A DNA stretch of 64,000 nucleotides from Labrenzia sp. R4_2 (GCF_017743865.1 NZ_JAGHRJ010000001.1:930001-994000), one strand, 5' to 3'; shown: positions 1-8,658, numbered from the stretch's first letter. Translations and numbers: made by a program. Notes: generated by a model from the sequence alone, not told the origin.

Positions 1-1
1 C

Positions 2-667
2 TTTGCTGAATACTTGCGGTTACCGGCGTTCAACGTGGTGCCGCTACCCGATGAGATTGACGACGAGATCGGCGCCATTCTCGATCCGCTCGGCAATGCA
101 GTCCACACGGCCTTGAGTTTTGATCTGGTTGGCGAAGACGTGCTGATCACCGGCGCAGGACCGATTGGCATTATGGCAGCTGCCGTCGCGCGCCATGTCG
201 GCGCCCGCAATGTGGTGATTACGGACGTTAACCAGGCCCGCCTTGATCTTGCAACGCGCGTTGTAGACGTCGTGCCCGTCAATGTCGCGCGCGAAGATCT
301 CAAGGGCATCGAGAAGAAGCTCGGCATGAAGGAAGGTTTCGACGTCGGGCTGGAAATGTCCGGCAATCAAATCGCGCTCGATCAAATGGTTGAAAACCTC
401 GTCATGGGCGGGCGGATCGCCCTGCTTGGTATTCCGCCAGGCAAATCACCGGTCGACTGGTCGCAGATTGTGTTCAAGGCGATAACGATCAAGGGCGTCT
501 ACGGCCGAGAGATCTTCGAAACCTGGTACAAGATGATTGCGATGCTGCAGAACGGCCTCGATGTGCGCAATGTCATCACGCACCGGTTTGGTGTCGATGA
601 CTTTGAAAAAGGCTTTGCGGCGATGAAATCCGGCGAGGCGGGCAAGGTGGTTCTAAGCTGGCAATGA
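2..667 (+). CDS. tdh: L-threonine 3-dehydrogenase, C-terminal part (5' truncated by window)
   Basis: This is the last 221 or so residues of a zinc-type medium-chain alcohol dehydrogenase. It oxidises L-threonine to 2-amino-3-ketobutyrate with NAD+ in the cytoplasm. The reading frame is open from base 2, so the start and the catalytic zinc domain lie outside the window. Visible are the [20 protein letters not shown] stretch, the Rossmann motif [22 protein letters not shown], and the substrate-side segment [12 protein letters not shown], all close to the E. coli Tdh pattern as I recall it. The partner kbl would be expected upstream but cannot be seen. The gene converges on the DUF2892 gene across about 200 bases. 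Confidence 0.93.
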   Translation, partial: FAEYLRLPAFNVVPLPDEIDDEIGAILDPLGNAVHTALSFDLVGEDVLITGAGPIGIMAAAVARHVGARNVVITDVNQARLDLATRVVDVVPVNVAREDLKGIEKKLGMKEGFDVGLEMSGNQIALDQMVENLVMGGRIALLGIPPGKSPVDWSQIVFKAITIKGVYGREIFETWYKMIAMLQNGLDVRNVITHRFGVDDFEKGFAAMKSGEAGKVVLSWQ

Positions 668-776
668 ATGGAAGCTAAACGGCGTTGGCCTGCTGATGTA
701 CACAGACCGAGGCCCATGATTGGAAGTCGGCATGCCGCGGCCGTTAGACTTGGATACGTGTTTTTGAAGAACAAAG

Positions 777-812
777 ACCGGATTGCCCAAGTGTGGGCTT
801 AGGCAATCCGGT
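777..812 (-). terminator. Inverted repeat, probable terminator of the DUF2892 gene
   Basis: Perfect 11-bp arms (ACCGGATTGCC and GGCAATCCGGT) enclose a 14-base loop. On the minus strand the hairpin is followed by a T-rich run (CTTTGTTCTTC), which suits Rho-independent termination of the leftward gene. A second hairpin, CTGCCCG/CGGGCAG, lies at 823-844. The stretch 668-871 holds no credible gene. Confidence 0.5.
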
Positions 813-871
813 GAGGCCAGGTCTGCCCGGTGGGCAACGGGCAGCTTGGCAATCGAAACTGCACGTGAGTG

Positions 872-1075
872 TCAGGAAAAACCGGGGCGTTGCGGCAGAC
901 CGAGTTTCTTCAAGGTCATGACCACCGGACAAAAGCCGGTGAAAGAGGCCTGCATCAAATGCACACCGAGAATGCCGGTCACCCAAAGCCAATTGATGTT
1001 CACGTAAACAGCCAGCAGCACAGTCGCCAGGACGAGCGCACCAACCACCAGAAGAATTCCCCGTTCGACTGTCAT
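872..1075 (-). CDS. DUF2892 (YgaP-like) small inner-membrane protein
   Basis: A 67-residue hydrophobic protein starting MTVERGILLVVGALVLATVL with two membrane segments (about residues 6-26 and 29-46). It ends in GFCPVVMTLKKLG, the Cys-Pro pattern of the DUF2892 / YgaP transmembrane family, often linked to rhodanese and sulfur stress. The start at 1075 is preferred over the longer frame to 1192 because GGAG sits about 6 bases upstream of this ATG. A TTCGAA-CT-TTCGAA repeat lies about 24 bases upstream. In other proteobacteria such proteins are often under BigR/YgaV-type ArsR repressors. One ArsR of that style is encoded at 38.5 kb, but no link is shown here. Confidence 0.8.
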   Translation of the reverse strand: MTVERGILLVVGALVLATVLLAVYVNINWLWVTGILGVHLMQASFTGFCPVVMTLKKLGLPQRPGFS

Positions 1076-1098
1076 GATCTTCTCCATTAATTGGATAA

Positions 1099-1112
1099 TT
1101 CGAACTTTCGAA
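1099..1112 (-). promoter_or_regulatory. Repeated TTCGAA palindrome upstream of DUF2892 gene
   Basis: Two self-complementary TTCGAA hexamers separated by CT lie 24-37 bases upstream of the DUF2892 start, in an AT-rich stretch. The position suits an operator or promoter overlap. The binding protein is unknown. Confidence 0.35.
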
Positions 1113-1201
1113 ATAATGAGATTAAAAACATCCTGGCACCAGCCAAAATTGTGCGGCAAAGCGACATGCGGCTTTGGTCGTAGGAAGCTCAACTGAGCGC
1201 T

Positions 1202-2413
1202 TTAAGAAACTCGCAGCCAGTCTGGCTCAAAGCTGACAGATCCGCAGTCCGCGAACCTGGCGATCCGATCGATTTCGCTTTCCAGTTTTCCAACCCGGCC
1301 CTTACCCATCCGGGTCTTTACCTCCGGCCAAAACGCTCTGACATGCAGTCGGTCATCGGCGCGGTAGGCCTTCATATCAATCCGGCCAATCAAACTGTCT
1401 CCTTCCAGGACGGGGAAGACGTAATAGCCGTATTGCCGCTTCGGCTCGGGAACGAAGACTTCGATCCGGTAATGAAAGCCGAACAAGCGTTCTGCGCGCT
1501 TGCGGTCCCGCAAGGCGGGATCAAAAGGCGAGAGAATACGCACCCGTGGGGGCAGAGGTGGCAGTTTGTCCAGGGTTGCCAGCGTTTCCGGCTTTAGGAA
1601 GCTTCTTCGAAGGGAGCCGTCGGCGCCTTCGATCAAAGTTTCAATAATGTCACCGGTTGCTAGCTTGGCCTCGCACCACGTTTTTGCTTCTGCAGGCGTG
1701 ATCAGATCCCAGAACGCCGCGATCTCTCCGGATGTTGCAAAGCCCAGCCGGTCCAGGGCCGACTGAGCAGCCCAATCGATTGTCTCGTCTACGTCGAAAC
1801 GCTGTGCCAAATGCGCTTGCGGAATGACACGTTCGGTCAGGTCGTAGATTTTCTGAAATCCGCGCCGGTTGCAGACAGACAGCTCACCCGTCCGCCACAG
1901 AAACTCAAGCGCTGTTTTCGACGGATGCCAGTTCCACCAGCCACCTTTGCTGCGGGCCTCATCTTCTCCCACCGTCGAAGAAGAAACAGGTCCATGGTCC
2001 GAAACCTGTTTCAGAACCTCGTTGAATTTCTCTTCAAAACCGTTTTGCCGCCAGTTGCGCCAGCGCAAGATCAGCTTTGCCCGGTCACGCTCAAATCGCA
2101 GGCGCCAATGAGGAAAAGAGGCTGTAGGTATCACCGAGGCATCATGGGTCCAGTGTTCGAAAAGCTGACGGTCTTTCTCAAGCAGCCGTTTGAGATGCGT
2201 TTCCTTGTAGCCGGGAAGCCGCGAGGAAAGGATCATGTGATGGGCGCGGGAAACAGTATTGATGCTGTCGACTTGGACAAAGCCAAGAGCGGAAATTGTT
2301 TCGCTTACACGATCGGTGTTCGTGCGGCCCGAAAGAACCGCAAGACCATGGCGATCCAGAAAAAGCTGGCGTGCGGTTGTATTGTCAATAATCGGGGTGG
2401 ATGCACTCATCAT
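1202..2413 (-). CDS. YcaQ/AlkX-type winged-helix DNA glycosylase candidate (HTH_42 family)
   Basis: A roughly 403-residue protein of the winged-helix crosslink-repair family (HTH_42), which includes E. coli YcaQ, a glycosylase that unhooks interstrand crosslinks. Seen here are the N-terminal GLAVLSGRTNT, the family motif FVQVDSINTVSRAHH (a Gln-x-Asp motif like the one reported as catalytic in YcaQ-type members), then FEHWTHDASVIP, WHPSKTALEFLWRTGEL, and the C-terminal ILSPFDPALRDR and YGYYVFPVLEGDSLIGRIDMK blocks. Length and motif order are complete. The start is uncertain: two ATGs at 2413 and 2410 fit better than the far upstream one at 2446. It is monocistronic, back to back with the solute-binding gene at 2570. 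Confidence 0.82.
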   Translation of the reverse strand: MMSASTPIIDNTTARQLFLDRHGLAVLSGRTNTDRVSETISALGFVQVDSINTVSRAHHMILSSRLPGYKETHLKRLLEKDRQLFEHWTHDASVIPTASFPHWRLRFERDRAKLILRWRNWRQNGFEEKFNEVLKQVSDHGPVSSSTVGEDEARSKGGWWNWHPSKTALEFLWRTGELSVCNRRGFQKIYDLTERVIPQAHLAQRFDVDETIDWAAQSALDRLGFATSGEIAAFWDLITPAEAKTWCEAKLATGDIIETLIEGADGSLRRSFLKPETLATLDKLPPLPPRVRILSPFDPALRDRKRAERLFGFHYRIEVFVPEPKRQYGYYVFPVLEGDSLIGRIDMKAYRADDRLHVRAFWPEVKTRMGKGRVGKLESEIDRIARFADCGSVSFEPDWLRVS

Positions 2414-2569
2414 GACATTATCTAACACTCCAAACATCGGTAACAAAACCCGATTTCAGCTCAGCGGCCTTAGAGGGGCTTACCAGGCCTTGGCAATTTT
2501 ACTTGACCTATCGTAAGCTATGTGAGCACTGTTCGTGTTATAAGTGTGGCTGGGGAGTGTGCAATTAAA

Positions 2570-3409
2570 ATGGGGCAAAGTATAAAGCCACGCAAGCGCG
2601 GGGGGCTTTTCGCTTTTCTTGTTGCGTATAGTGTTGTTCTGTTCGCTGGCGGCCCTGCATATGCAAGCTGCGACATTCTGAAGGTGAATGGCGCCAATGA
2701 ATGGCGGCCCTTTTCCTGGAGGACACCCGACCTTGGTGAAATGAAAGGCATATTCCCGGCAATAACGCATTCCGTTTCCGAGCAGGCACCTGTCAGGAGC
2801 GAATATGGGCCGGACCTGCCATGGAACCGGCTGTTTGCGCTTTTGGAGCACGGAAGTATTGATGTTCTCGCAGGAGCCTATCTGTCGGAAGAACGTCTCA
2901 ACAAGTTTGAACTTAGCAACCCTGTTCACGAAGATGAGGTGACTGTCTTTATCCGGACGGGCATGAAGACGATACCACGCGATCTGAATGGCCTCGTCGG
3001 ATTGCGCGGACGCGCGCCTTACGGGGTCCATCTTGGCGAAGACAACAACAAATTCGCTGCTGATAACCTTGTTATTGACAGCCAGTCGCTTGACGACATC
3101 GCCGCCGATCTGGAGATGCTGAAAGATGGCAGGTTCGATTACATCATGATGTCCCGCAGCTATGGAAAGAAAGCAGTGTCTACGTTTGGGTTCGACGGGC
3201 AGATCCAGGATGTCCCGTGGACAGCGGCGCGCCGGTCGGTGCATTTTATGTTTTCACGCAAATCACCCTGTGTTGATCTGCTCCCGAAGTTCAATGCGGT
3301 CATTGAAGAGCAGCTGCAGGCCGGTATCCTGGACGAGTATCAAGCCGGGTTTGAAACTGCAGGCGGGTATAAAAGCGCTGCGCCTCCGGCGGAAACCGCA
3401 GCAGAATGA
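2570..3409 (+). CDS. Periplasmic solute-binding protein, amino-acid-type (SBP_bac_3-like), paralogue 1
   Basis: A 279-residue exported protein with a Sec signal (KPRKR, hydrophobic core, AYA/S cleavage site) followed by a type II periplasmic binding fold of the SBP_bac_3 kind. The mature protein begins SCDILKVNGANEW and contains GSIDVLAGAYLSEER and a C-terminal SPC motif. The first Cys and this SPC Cys are conserved in the paralogue at 4345 and may form a disulfide. ATG 2570 is chosen because it begins a clean signal peptide; the in-frame GTG at 2522 would put 16 residues in front. No ABC permease or ATPase is nearby, so it may feed a sensor or a distant transporter. The ligand is unknown. 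Confidence 0.75.
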   Translation: MGQSIKPRKRGGLFAFLVAYSVVLFAGGPAYASCDILKVNGANEWRPFSWRTPDLGEMKGIFPAITHSVSEQAPVRSEYGPDLPWNRLFALLEHGSIDVLAGAYLSEERLNKFELSNPVHEDEVTVFIRTGMKTIPRDLNGLVGLRGRAPYGVHLGEDNNKFAADNLVIDSQSLDDIAADLEMLKDGRFDYIMMSRSYGKKAVSTFGFDGQIQDVPWTAARRSVHFMFSRKSPCVDLLPKFNAVIEEQLQAGILDEYQAGFETAGGYKSAAPPAETAAE

Positions 3410-3438
3410 TCATCCAAAAGAGGGCTGGTCGCTACTAG

Positions 3439-4194
3439 ATGAACAGCCCTGAACTTTATCTGATCGCAGCGGCCGTTTTTGTTCTGGCGGGGATTGTCAA
3501 GGGAACCGTTGGCATGGGGCTGCCGGCAATCAGCCTCGGTTTGATGACTGTGTTCGTCGGGGTTGAGGCGGCCATCGTCCTGATACTTTGGCCCACTTTC
3601 CTGACCAACCTCTGGCAAGCGGTCTACGGGGGGCACCTGAAGGCACTGACCAAACGGCTATGGCCGTTTCTTGCTGCTGCCTCTGCAACGCTTATGCTTG
3701 GAACTTTCATTCTGACAAAGGCTCCACAGGGTGTGCCGGATTTGATCCTGGGTGCCTTGATGATTGCCTATGCAGTGCCGATGCTTGCAGGTCTTCGCTT
3801 GCACATCCCGTTGGAATGGGAACGGTCCGTTGGTGTGGTCCTTGGGGCGTTGAACGGGATTTTTTCCGGGTTGACGGGGGCTTATACAGTCCCGGGAGTG
3901 ATGTACCTTCAGGCTTTGGGCCTTGATCGCGACGAATTGGTACAGGCCATGGGGCTGTTGTTCTTGTCTGCAACGGTCATGCTGGCGCTCGCGCTGGGCG
4001 GCTTCGGCCTTCTCAAATTTGAGGGAGCGGTCCAGTCTCTGCTCCTGACTGTTCCAGCCCTTACCGGTGTTTTTATAGGTCAGCGCTTGCGGGGGCGATT
4101 GTCCGACGCCGGGTTCCGCCGCGCGTTCCTTGGCGCAATTCTATGCCTCGGGCTCTATTTGGTGCCTCTGGGCCTCTGGCGCATAACGGGTTGA
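3439..4194 (+). CDS. TauE/SafE family sulfite/organosulfur exporter-like permease
   Basis: A 251-residue integral membrane protein with about eight hydrophobic segments and the family signature near the N-terminus (AGIVKGTVGMGLPAISLGLM), plus a second half-repeat around GIFSGLTGAYTVPGVMYLQALG. TauE/SafE proteins move small anions such as sulfite or sulfoacetate across the inner membrane; the substrate here cannot be read. It follows the first solute-binding gene by 29 bases and precedes its paralogue by 150, so the three may be expressed together. Whether the binding proteins work with this permease is inference. Confidence 0.83.
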   Translation: MNSPELYLIAAAVFVLAGIVKGTVGMGLPAISLGLMTVFVGVEAAIVLILWPTFLTNLWQAVYGGHLKALTKRLWPFLAAASATLMLGTFILTKAPQGVPDLILGALMIAYAVPMLAGLRLHIPLEWERSVGVVLGALNGIFSGLTGAYTVPGVMYLQALGLDRDELVQAMGLLFLSATVMLALALGGFGLLKFEGAVQSLLLTVPALTGVFIGQRLRGRLSDAGFRRAFLGAILCLGLYLVPLGLWRITG

Positions 4195-4344
4195 TCTCCC
4201 TGTCTCTACGTTAATGCAACCGGCTTGTTTTCAGAAGTTGTGTTTTGTGTTTTTTAGGAATGCATGCGCAGACTGTCTGAGTGTCATCGGAAAAAAATGG
4301 CGTTCTGGTTTTTAGAAAGCCGATAGGATCGAGGAACGGTATCT

Positions 4345-5199
4345 ATGGTTCGATACCCCGGGTACATGTGTCCTAAATGTAATACTTCTCTTAAATGGCG
4401 ACGTGGTTTTACTCGCCTGCTAGGAGTGCTGCTGGCGGCGTTGCTGATGTCTGCTGGCGGAGCAGGTATGGCCCAAGCCGCGGAACGCTGCGACAGAATC
4501 CGTGTGAATGGCACCGTGGATTGGTATCCGGTCATCATGCGACCTAGCGACACGGGCTTGGCGTCTGGAGTGCTGCCGGCAACAATGATCGAACTCGGGC
4601 GTCGCGTCGGGATCGATGTCGTCTTCCAACCTATAACGCCTTTCAAGCGGCAAATTGTTCAACTGGAAAACGGCAGTCTCGATGCTGTTCTCGGTGCATA
4701 CTGGACAAAAGAGCGCGCAGAAAAATTCCAGTACTCTTCCAGTGTGTTAGATGACGAAGTTGCCATTTTTGTTTTGAAGGGCAAGGAGTTTCCCTTGGCA
4801 AAGTGGGCAGACTTGGAGGGCCGGTTGGGCATCAGGCCGTTTGGCGGATCTTATGGTGAAGACTTTGACCAATATGCGCGTGAACATCTCGCGATGCAGG
4901 AAATTGCTCCCGTTCCAACGGATTTTAGACGCGACATGCTTGCGATGCTGCTGAACGAAAACGCGGATTATGCCGTCCTCGGCCGATTTCACGGGTTGAA
5001 AATCATTGAGGAGGGTGAGGGGGCGGATCAGCTGATCGACCTGAAATGGCCGGTTGTCTCCAATGGAGTGCATATTCTGTTCTCCGGGACATCGCCCTGT
5101 GCGCACCTTTTCGACCGCTTCGAAGAACAGCTCAAGGAGCTTCGGGCCGAAGGATGGATAGACACAGTCTTGGCAGATTACCGAAGGCCTGGACAATAA
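4345..5199 (+). CDS. Periplasmic solute-binding protein (SBP_bac_3-like), paralogue 2
   Basis: A 284-residue exported protein paralogous to the one at 2570. Shared landmarks are CDRIRVNGTVDW, GSLDAVLGAYWTKERAEKF, DDEVAIF, YGEDFDQYAREHL and VHILFSGTSPC. The signal peptide ends near AQA/A after an unusual N-terminus containing MCPKC. GAGGAAC lies 7 bases upstream of ATG 4345, which fixes the start; a later in-frame ATG at 4366 is possible. The two copies are diverged, so this is an old duplication, not a recent repeat. Transcription ends at the strong hairpin 5225-5252. Confidence 0.75.
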   Translation: MVRYPGYMCPKCNTSLKWRRGFTRLLGVLLAALLMSAGGAGMAQAAERCDRIRVNGTVDWYPVIMRPSDTGLASGVLPATMIELGRRVGIDVVFQPITPFKRQIVQLENGSLDAVLGAYWTKERAEKFQYSSSVLDDEVAIFVLKGKEFPLAKWADLEGRLGIRPFGGSYGEDFDQYAREHLAMQEIAPVPTDFRRDMLAMLLNENADYAVLGRFHGLKIIEEGEGADQLIDLKWPVVSNGVHILFSGTSPCAHLFDRFEEQLKELRAEGWIDTVLADYRRPGQ

Positions 5200-5224
5200 A
5201 GACTATCCCACTGGTTATAAATAG

Positions 5225-5252
5225 AAACGCCGCCCCAGTCGGAGCGGCGTTT
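5225..5252. terminator. Bidirectional terminator between solute-binding protein and GlxA-type regulator
   Basis: Arms AAACGCCGC and GCGGCGTTT (9 bp, perfect) around a 10-base loop lie between two converging genes, 25 bases after one stop and 20 before the other. Confidence 0.8.
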
Positions 5253-5272
5253 GCAAGTTGGAATGGCCGTAC

Positions 5273-6307
5273 TTACTTCGCGACAAGACGCATGGGGGTC
5301 GCCGTGCCAACATTCGATGTTGGTTTGGTGTTGGCCCATTGATAGGACTGACGCTCTTCTGTCGGGGTGCACAAGAAGCGCTCCCGGTAGCATTTCGTAA
5401 AGTGCGATGTGGATGCAAAGCCACAGGCAAGTGCGACGTCCAGAACCGGACGGCTCGTGCGCCGCAACAGATCGCGCGCGGTCTCAAGACGCAAACGCAA
5501 ATAATACTGACCTGGCGTGCAGTTGAAGTGCCGGCGGAACAACCGTTCCAGCTGACGCGGAGACAGGTTCACCGTCATGGCAAGCTGCTGGCAGCTGAGC
5601 GGGTCTTCAATGTGCAGATCCATAATTCGGATAGCATCGAGGATCTTGGCGTTGGAAATCCCGGTCCGGGCTTCAATGTCGTGGCGCTGGGCGGATTCGC
5701 CAGACCGCATGTTCTGATAGAGTGCAACTTCGGCCACTTCGTGCGCGAGGTAGGCGCCATGCTGAATAGCGATCAGCCGCAACATCATGTCCAAAGAGGC
5801 CATTCCGCCAGCGCAGGTAATGCAGTTGCGGTCAATCGAGAAGATATCTGATGTCACTTCAACGTCCGGGAATTCTTCGCGCAAGGAGCGGAGGTTTTCC
5901 CAGTGGATGGTGCAGCGCCGGCCATCGAGAAGATTGTAACGGGCCAGCAAATATGCGCCGGTACAGATGGCACCGAATGTCCGGCCAAGGGCATTGAGAC
6001 GGCGCAGTTTATTGCCGAGTTCCGGATCAAGAGGCAAGCGCTCGACATCGACGCCAGTACACAAAAGTGTAATGTCCGCATCGCCAAGGTCGCGAATAGA
6101 TTTTTTTACGGAAATTTCGCATCCGTTGCTCGCCACCACGGGATTACCGTCAAGGGAATAAGTTTCCCAAACGTAATAGTCCCTGCCAAGCATCCGATTT
6201 GCTATGCGAAGTGGCTCGATGACACTCGCGAATGCATTCATGGAGAAACGCTCCATGATCACGAATGCTATTTTTTGACAGCTGTCGTCGTGCGCGCGTC
6301 CGGACAT
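5273..6307 (-). CDS. GlxA family transcriptional regulator (DJ-1/PfpI domain + AraC HTH)
   Basis: A 344-residue regulator with an N-terminal amidotransferase-like domain (about residues 11-190) and a C-terminal AraC/XylS double helix-turn-helix (about 225-330). The elbow Cys is retained (GAICTGAYLL, Cys115). The helix-turn-helix shows LSPRQLERLFRRHFNCTPGQ and LDVALACGFASTSHFTKCYRERF. Relatives such as GbdR, CdhR and ArgR sense amino-acid or betaine-type metabolites. The gene diverges from fpr across 459 bases, but a regulatory link is only positional. Weak Shine-Dalgarno GAGGCAAAG precedes the ATG. Confidence 0.88.
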   Translation of the reverse strand: MSGRAHDDSCQKIAFVIMERFSMNAFASVIEPLRIANRMLGRDYYVWETYSLDGNPVVASNGCEISVKKSIRDLGDADITLLCTGVDVERLPLDPELGNKLRRLNALGRTFGAICTGAYLLARYNLLDGRRCTIHWENLRSLREEFPDVEVTSDIFSIDRNCITCAGGMASLDMMLRLIAIQHGAYLAHEVAEVALYQNMRSGESAQRHDIEARTGISNAKILDAIRIMDLHIEDPLSCQQLAMTVNLSPRQLERLFRRHFNCTPGQYYLRLRLETARDLLRRTSRPVLDVALACGFASTSHFTKCYRERFLCTPTEERQSYQWANTKPTSNVGTATPMRLVAK

Positions 6308-6766
6308 TTACTTTGCCTCATTGGAAGGTATTATTGAAGCTTATCTTTTGATTGCAGTAAGTTGTTGGTTTTTGACTTGGCTGTCAAATAAAATCCGACG
6401 TGAAGACGAATGTTCGTGATTTTGTCGTAAACCATCCACGGGTAATGCTTGAGGTTTGATCGCATTGATCAATTTCTGGCCGTCACCTGCCCAGAAGCTG
6501 AGCGGCAATACAAGATTGGTCTTGTCGTATGTCTGTAATAGACATGTTGCGCTGCGGTATTGCTTTGACGGTCAGACCGGGAAGGCCGCTGTTCCCAAGC
6601 CCGCCGGGCATTGCCGACGCCAGCGGATAAACCGCATTACACCGCTTTTTTGGATGTTTTTTTTGCCGAAAGCGCATTTCGTGGTCCCATGTTGCTTCAA
6701 GTCAAGGTGCACTTGGTGGTACACGGGCTTTAATTGCATGTGCCAAGACCCACGGATCGATCAAAT
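6308..6766. other. Long divergent intergenic region (regulator / fpr)
   Basis: This 459-base gap carries no convincing gene. It holds a TTTGAC/GTCAAA inverted repeat at 6371-6388 near the regulator start, an ATGTCT/AGACAT inverted repeat at 6529-6545, and a short AGCGG/CCGCT hairpin (6622-6646) followed by six Ts. That last pattern could end a small transcript arising inside the gap. No known RNA family was recognised. Confidence 0.35.
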
Positions 6767-7579
6767 ATGAACGTACTTGCCAAACCCGCAGATCTCGCAG
6801 ACGCCGCCCCAGCCGGTGTCTTCGTGGAAGAGGTCAAGACTGTCCAGCACTATACCGACCGGCTGTTCCGCTTCCGGATGACCCGGCCGTCCAGCTTCCG
6901 GTTCCGCTCCGGCGAGTTTGTCATGATCGGTCTGATGATCGATGGCAAACCGCTTTACCGCGCGTACTCGATCGCAAGCCCGGCATGGGATGAAGAGCTT
7001 GAGTTCTTTTCCATTAAGGTGCCGGACGGGCCGCTGACATCTCATCTTCAGAAGATCCAGCCGGGTGATGCGGTTCTGATGAAAAAGAAACCAACGGGCA
7101 CATTGGTCAACGATGCGCTCGTTCCGGGCAAGCGGGTCTACATGTTCTCAACGGGTACCGGGATTGCGCCGTTCGCCAGCCTGATCCGGGATCCAGACAC
7201 CTATGAGAAGTTCGATCAGGTGATCCTGACCCACACCTGCCGGGAAGTGGCTGAACTGAAATATGGTGAGGACCTTGTTCAGGAAACACTCAATGATCCG
7301 CTGATCGGTGAGTTCGCGAAAGACAAGCTGATTCACTACACCTCGGTCACCCGCGAAGACTTCCCGCGCAAGGGCCGGATCACCGACCTGATCCAGTCAG
7401 GCAAACTGTTTGAAGACCTCGGCGTTCCGCCACTTGATCCGGCGATCGACCGCGGCATGATCTGCGGCTCGATGGACATGTTGCGCGATACCAAGGCGTT
7501 ATTGGAAGAAGCGGGTCTCACCGAAGGCGCTAACAACAAGCCGGCAGAATTCGTTGTCGAACGCGCTTTCGTCGGCTGA
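6767..7579 (+). CDS. fpr: Ferredoxin-NADP+ reductase (bacterial subclass I)
   Basis: A 270-residue FAD enzyme that exchanges electrons between NADPH and ferredoxin or flavodoxin in the cytoplasm. The FAD-binding RAYS motif is at residues 65-68, followed by EFFSIKVPDGPLTSHL, the pyrophosphate-binding KKPTGTL, and the NADPH-side STGTGIAPFASLIRD and CGSMDM. The C-terminus AEFVVERAFVG is typical of the short bacterial type, often made under oxidative stress. ATG 6767 is preferred over the TTG at 6734, since the family starts here. The gene stands alone and ends at the terminator at 7607. Confidence 0.93.
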   Translation: MNVLAKPADLADAAPAGVFVEEVKTVQHYTDRLFRFRMTRPSSFRFRSGEFVMIGLMIDGKPLYRAYSIASPAWDEELEFFSIKVPDGPLTSHLQKIQPGDAVLMKKKPTGTLVNDALVPGKRVYMFSTGTGIAPFASLIRDPDTYEKFDQVILTHTCREVAELKYGEDLVQETLNDPLIGEFAKDKLIHYTSVTREDFPRKGRITDLIQSGKLFEDLGVPPLDPAIDRGMICGSMDMLRDTKALLEEAGLTEGANNKPAEFVVERAFVG

Positions 7580-7606
7580 TTCCAAAATATATGCATGAGA
7601 ATGATA

Positions 7607-7641
7607 GGGGTCCGCCAAAAAAGCGGGCCCCTCTTGGTTTT
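7607..7641 (+). terminator. Rho-independent terminator after fpr
   Basis: Arms GGGGTCCGC and GCGGGCCCC (one G-T pair) around a 7-base A-rich loop, followed by TCTTGGTTTT, 28 bases after the fpr stop. Confidence 0.8.
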
Positions 7642-7803
7642 AAGAAGGTTTTAAAGGTTTTCCAAAGAAACCTCTGGAGTCAATTTTACTACGGGTGCCA
7701 ATGGGTGGACATGCTCTTTGGTGAGTGTCAACAATCGGTTGTGTAATAAAAAATTGTCGCCGAACGCCCACAATGCGACTGGTGCACAAATTGGAGTCAA
7801 ACC

Positions 7804-8658
7804 ATGGATACCCGCAATAAGATCTACGTGATTGCCGAAATTGGCATCAATCACAACGGAGATTTGAATAAGGCTTTAGAATTGGTTCGCCAAGCCAAAC
7901 AAGCGGGGTGCGACGCAGTCAAATTTCAAAAGCGTACAATTGACGTCGTCTACACAGAGGAGGAGTTGGCCAAACCCCGCGAAAATGTTTTTGGCGCAAC
8001 AAATGGCGATCTAAAGCGTGGGCTGGAGTTTGGCAGTGTTGAGTACGACGCGATCGATGCAGAAGCCCGGAAAGTTGGCATAGATTGGTTCGCATCGCCA
8101 TGGGACGAACAATCCGTCGATTTCTTGCTGGGTTACGAGACACCGTACATCAAAATAGCGTCAGCCATGGTGACGGATCGGGAATTCCTCGTTCACTGCG
8201 CCAAGACCGAACGACCGCTTCTCGTGTCCACTGGAATGTGCGATTTGCCGGTAGTTCAGAAGGCTGTCCAGGTTATTGAAGATGCTGGTGGCACCGTTGC
8301 TTGTCTCTACCACTGCACGTCCACCTATCCGACACAAGATAGTGACATCAATTTACGAGGTATAGAGACACTGGCTTCGGCCTTCCCGCATATCCCGATC
8401 GGCTTTTCAGGTCATGAGCAGGGCACTTTGCCAAGTGTTTGCGCCGCAGCAATGGGCGCTGTTTCAATTGAGCGCCATGTTACATTGGATAGAGCGGATT
8501 GGGGATCGGATCAGAAAGCGTCACTTGAGATGCCGGAAGTCGCAGACCTTGTTGAGCAACTTAGACGGTTTGAAGTTGTTCGCGGCGACGGTGTGCTTCG
8601 CGTTTATGATGACGAAAAGCCCATCGCAGAAAAGCTTCGACGCAATGTAACGCTATAA
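7804..8658 (+). CDS. NeuB-like nonulosonic acid synthase, short form without SAF domain
   Basis: A 284-residue TIM-barrel synthase of the NeuB family, which condenses phosphoenolpyruvate with an amino-hexose to give a nine-carbon sialic-type acid. Visible are IAEIGINHNGDLNKA, VKFQKRT, FASPWDEQSVDFL, YIKIAS, LVSTGM and CTSTYPTQDSDINLRGIETL. The two metal-ligand histidines are retained (H204 in SGHE and H225 in ERHVTLDR). The chain stops at about the end of the barrel. The C-terminal antifreeze-like SAF domain of NeuB, PseI and LegI, which contributes an arginine to the partner's active site, is absent. GGAG lies 8 bases before the ATG. It opens a lower-GC cluster with a NeuA-like gene, so synthesis of an activated keto-sugar is likely, but the acceptor sugar cannot be named. 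Confidence 0.82.
   Translation: MDTRNKIYVIAEIGINHNGDLNKALELVRQAKQAGCDAVKFQKRTIDVVYTEEELAKPRENVFGATNGDLKRGLEFGSVEYDAIDAEARKVGIDWFASPWDEQSVDFLLGYETPYIKIASAMVTDREFLVHCAKTERPLLVSTGMCDLPVVQKAVQVIEDAGGTVACLYHCTSTYPTQDSDINLRGIETLASAFPHIPIGFSGHEQGTLPSVCAAAMGAVSIERHVTLDRADWGSDQKASLEMPEVADLVEQLRRFEVVRGDGVLRVYDDEKPIAEKLRRNVTL

Noticed and set aside
1811-2425. 204-residue plus-strand frame over the YcaQ-type gene
   Set aside because: Shadow of the minus-strand gene, which has clear family motifs.
7640-7803. Direct repeat of the tRNA 3' end at the left edge of the glycan island
   Set aside because: Only a 7-base match (CGCCCAC) was visible; too short to call an attachment site.
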